A stretch of DNA of 64,000 bases from Desulfobacterales bacterium (GTDB lineage Bacteria; Desulfobacterota; Desulfobacteria; Desulfobacterales; JAHEIW01), in contig JAQYWI010000006.1 in assembly GCA_030145015.1 (NCBI GenBank), forward strand, positions 2,149 to 66,148. The letters are read 5' to 3'. Within the stretch, counting starts at the first letter, position 1. The number at the start of each line of letters is the position of its first letter. Both the position numbers and the translations under genes were made by a program. This document shows positions 62,149 to 64,000 of this stretch, piece after piece. The notes beneath the pieces are model-generated. The model worked only from the letters and a program-made list of their open reading frames with translations, was not told the DNA's origin and made no database searches.

Positions 62149-63438
62149 ATGCAATTAAAAAGTCTGCTGACAGCTGCAATTTTGCTTGCAATGCCTTTTT
62201 CTTCCGCGCTTGCGTCGGAAGGTTTAAATTCGGGAGACACCGCCTGGATGATTGTCTCAACCGCACTGGTCATGATGATGACTCCGGCCGGCCTGGCTCT
62301 GTTTTATGGCGGAATGTCAAGGTATAAAAACCTGTTAAACACCTTCGCGATGACATTTGTGTCCTATTGCCTGGCAAGCGTCATCTGGATGATGTGGGGG
62401 TACAGTCTCGCTTTTGGACCGGATAAAGCCGGCATATTCGGCGGTCTGGAAAATATGTTTTTAGCCGGCATCGGGGTAGACAGTCTTTCGGGAAGCATTC
62501 CAACTTATGTGTTCGTTCTTTTTCAGATGACATTTGCCGGTATCACCGTTGCCCTGGTTCTGGGGTCGGTTGTCGATCGTATGAAGTTTTCAGCATGGAT
62601 TGTTTTTACGATTTTATGGGTCACCTTCATCTACTGCCCGATCGCCCACTGGGTATGGGGCGGCGGCTGGATGGGAAATATGGGCGCGCTTGATTTCGCA
62701 GGCGGCACAGTGGTACACATTAACGCCGGTGTGGCCGGTCTGGTGCTCGCGCTGGTGCTCGGCAAACGCATCGGATATGGTAAAGAAGCCATGTTTCCCT
62801 CCAGCATTGCATTCACCGCCGTTGGGGCGGCACTTTTATGGTTTGGCTGGTTCGGCTTTAATGCCGGCAGTCAGCTGGCCGCCGATGGTGTGGCCGGTTC
62901 GGCCTTTTTGGTCACCAATACTTCGGCCGCAATGGGCGCGCTCACCTGGATGTTTGCCGAATGGCTGGTAGACAAAAAACCGACGGTGCTGGGTTTAGCT
63001 TCCGGAGTTGTGGCCGGACTGGTTGCGATCACACCGGCAGCCGGGTTTGTCAATTTACCGGCGGCATTGATTATTGGATTTGTTGCCGGCATACTGGGCT
63101 ATTATTTCGTGGCAAAAGTTAAACATAAGCTCGGTTATGACGATTCGCTGGATGCTTTTGGTGTCCATGGGATGTGCGGGCTCTGGGGCGCTTTGGCCAC
63201 CGGACTGTTTGCCAATCCGGCCATAAATGAAGCCGGCCAAGGTCTGTTTTACGGCAACCCGAAACAGCTCTGGATCCAGGTTGTTTCCATTTTCGCCACG
63301 GCCTTGTTTACCGCCGTCGGCACCCTGATTGTCATCTATATAACCAAATTATTAACCGGCGGCCTGAGGGTAACCGAAGAAAACGAGGTTGCCGGGCTCG
63401 ACAGCTCCATTCACGGCGAAAGAGCTTTTGAAATTTAA
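62149..63438 (+). CDS. amtB: Ammonium transporter AmtB
   Basis: 429 residues. A cleavable signal peptide (LLTAAILLAMPFSSALASEG) is followed by 11 membrane segments. The Amt signature is present: MMMTPAGLALFYGGMSR near 40-56, FAGGTVVHINAGVAGLVLAL around 185 (first pore histidine in VVHINAG) and DAFGVHGMCGLWGALATGLF near 330 (second pore His). It brings in ammonium and is gated by PII. ribosome site AAAGGAGGATG. It is followed by glnB, the usual amtB-glnK type pair. Confidence 0.96.
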   Translation: MQLKSLLTAAILLAMPFSSALASEGLNSGDTAWMIVSTALVMMMTPAGLALFYGGMSRYKNLLNTFAMTFVSYCLASVIWMMWGYSLAFGPDKAGIFGGLENMFLAGIGVDSLSGSIPTYVFVLFQMTFAGITVALVLGSVVDRMKFSAWIVFTILWVTFIYCPIAHWVWGGGWMGNMGALDFAGGTVVHINAGVAGLVLALVLGKRIGYGKEAMFPSSIAFTAVGAALLWFGWFGFNAGSQLAADGVAGSAFLVTNTSAAMGALTWMFAEWLVDKKPTVLGLASGVVAGLVAITPAAGFVNLPAALIIGFVAGILGYYFVAKVKHKLGYDDSLDAFGVHGMCGLWGALATGLFANPAINEAGQGLFYGNPKQLWIQVVSIFATALFTAVGTLIVIYITKLLTGGLRVTEENEVAGLDSSIHGERAFEI

Positions 63439-63458
63439 TAATCAGCGTCGCCGGATAA

Positions 63459-63840
<382 letters not shown>

Positions 63841-63842
<2 letters not shown>

Positions 63843-63893
63843 ATTCAAGAATTGCGGCATTGAGGGATGAATTCCTGAATTCCTGAATTCCTA
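63841..63893. repeat. Word-palindrome repeat (GAATTCCTGAATTCC)
   Basis: GAATTCAAGAATT at the start faces GAATTCCTGAATTCCTGAAT near the end, an imperfect palindrome overlapping the glnB stop. After it (63950-63980) a small GCCCTTTGTAGCAGGGC hairpin and AAAGGAGG suggest the leader of the next gene, which is outside the window. Confidence 0.6.
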
Positions 63894-64000
63894 AATCTTT
63901 TTAATTTTTTTTAAAAGGCTTCTGCAAAATAGGGTTTTAGGGAGCATCGACTGCCCTTTGTAGCAGGGCTAAAGGAGGAAAAAGGAAATACAAAGAAAAA

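Overview
The window looks like a chromosomal stretch of a Gram-negative, anaerobic, sulfate-reducer-type bacterium (Desulfobacterota, probably near Desulfobacterales). This is inferred from the mix of outer-membrane lipoproteins, PilZ/HDOD/cNMP signalling proteins, iron-sulfur proteins, archaeal-type split glutamate synthase, a membrane LonB-type protease and, most tellingly, an hgcA-hgcB pair (the mercury-methylation genes). No rRNA, tRNA, CRISPR array, intact insertion sequence or phage gene was seen.

Layout. 0-4 kb: truncated rsgA, a coding-like remnant, an iron-sulfur protein, and a V4R-like/M19-like pair resembling one found in dimethylglycine gene clusters of pseudomonads. 4-14 kb: TPR, SpoT-type HD, zinc-ribbon HDOD, membrane LonB plus an overlapping unknown gene, a lipoprotein ClpP-like protease, a PilZ protein and a METTL21-like methyltransferase. 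14-22 kb: a thioredoxin-reductase-like flavoprotein, a membrane protein, a GT4 glycosyltransferase, two small proteins, then hgcA and hgcB with htpX converging on them. 22-40 kb: a large PilZ protein, a methyltransferase, an S1-domain protein, AsmA plus a LEA14-like lipoprotein, an MFS carrier, a YchF-like protein, a long KAS-III-like enzyme, a YdbH-YnbE-YdbL envelope lipid-transport operon, and a minus-strand cNMP/radical SAM/HTH group. 40-52 kb (all minus strand): three-subunit glutamate synthase, carA, carB, purF, all tied to glutamine use. 53-64 kb: a Tat/lipoprotein M48 protease, glnE, a sigma-70-type factor, then glnD-amtB-glnB.

Nitrogen control. The glutamate synthase operon and glnD-amtB-glnB each have a sigma-54 type -24/-12 promoter. 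About 103-110 bp upstream of each lies the identical 14-mer TTACATTTTTGTAA, in the same orientation relative to transcription, with a second, weaker copy exactly 31 bp nearer the promoter. This suggests an enhancer-binding-protein regulon with an operator unlike enteric NtrC.

Repeats. Many gaps hold imperfect palindromes built from short reiterated words, with a different word per family. Two 145-147 bp copies (plus a third, diverged one) of a hairpin element also occur. One repeat separates hgcA from hgcB and is bounded by an 11 bp direct repeat. Functions below are family-level readings of the sequence; nothing has been searched or computed.
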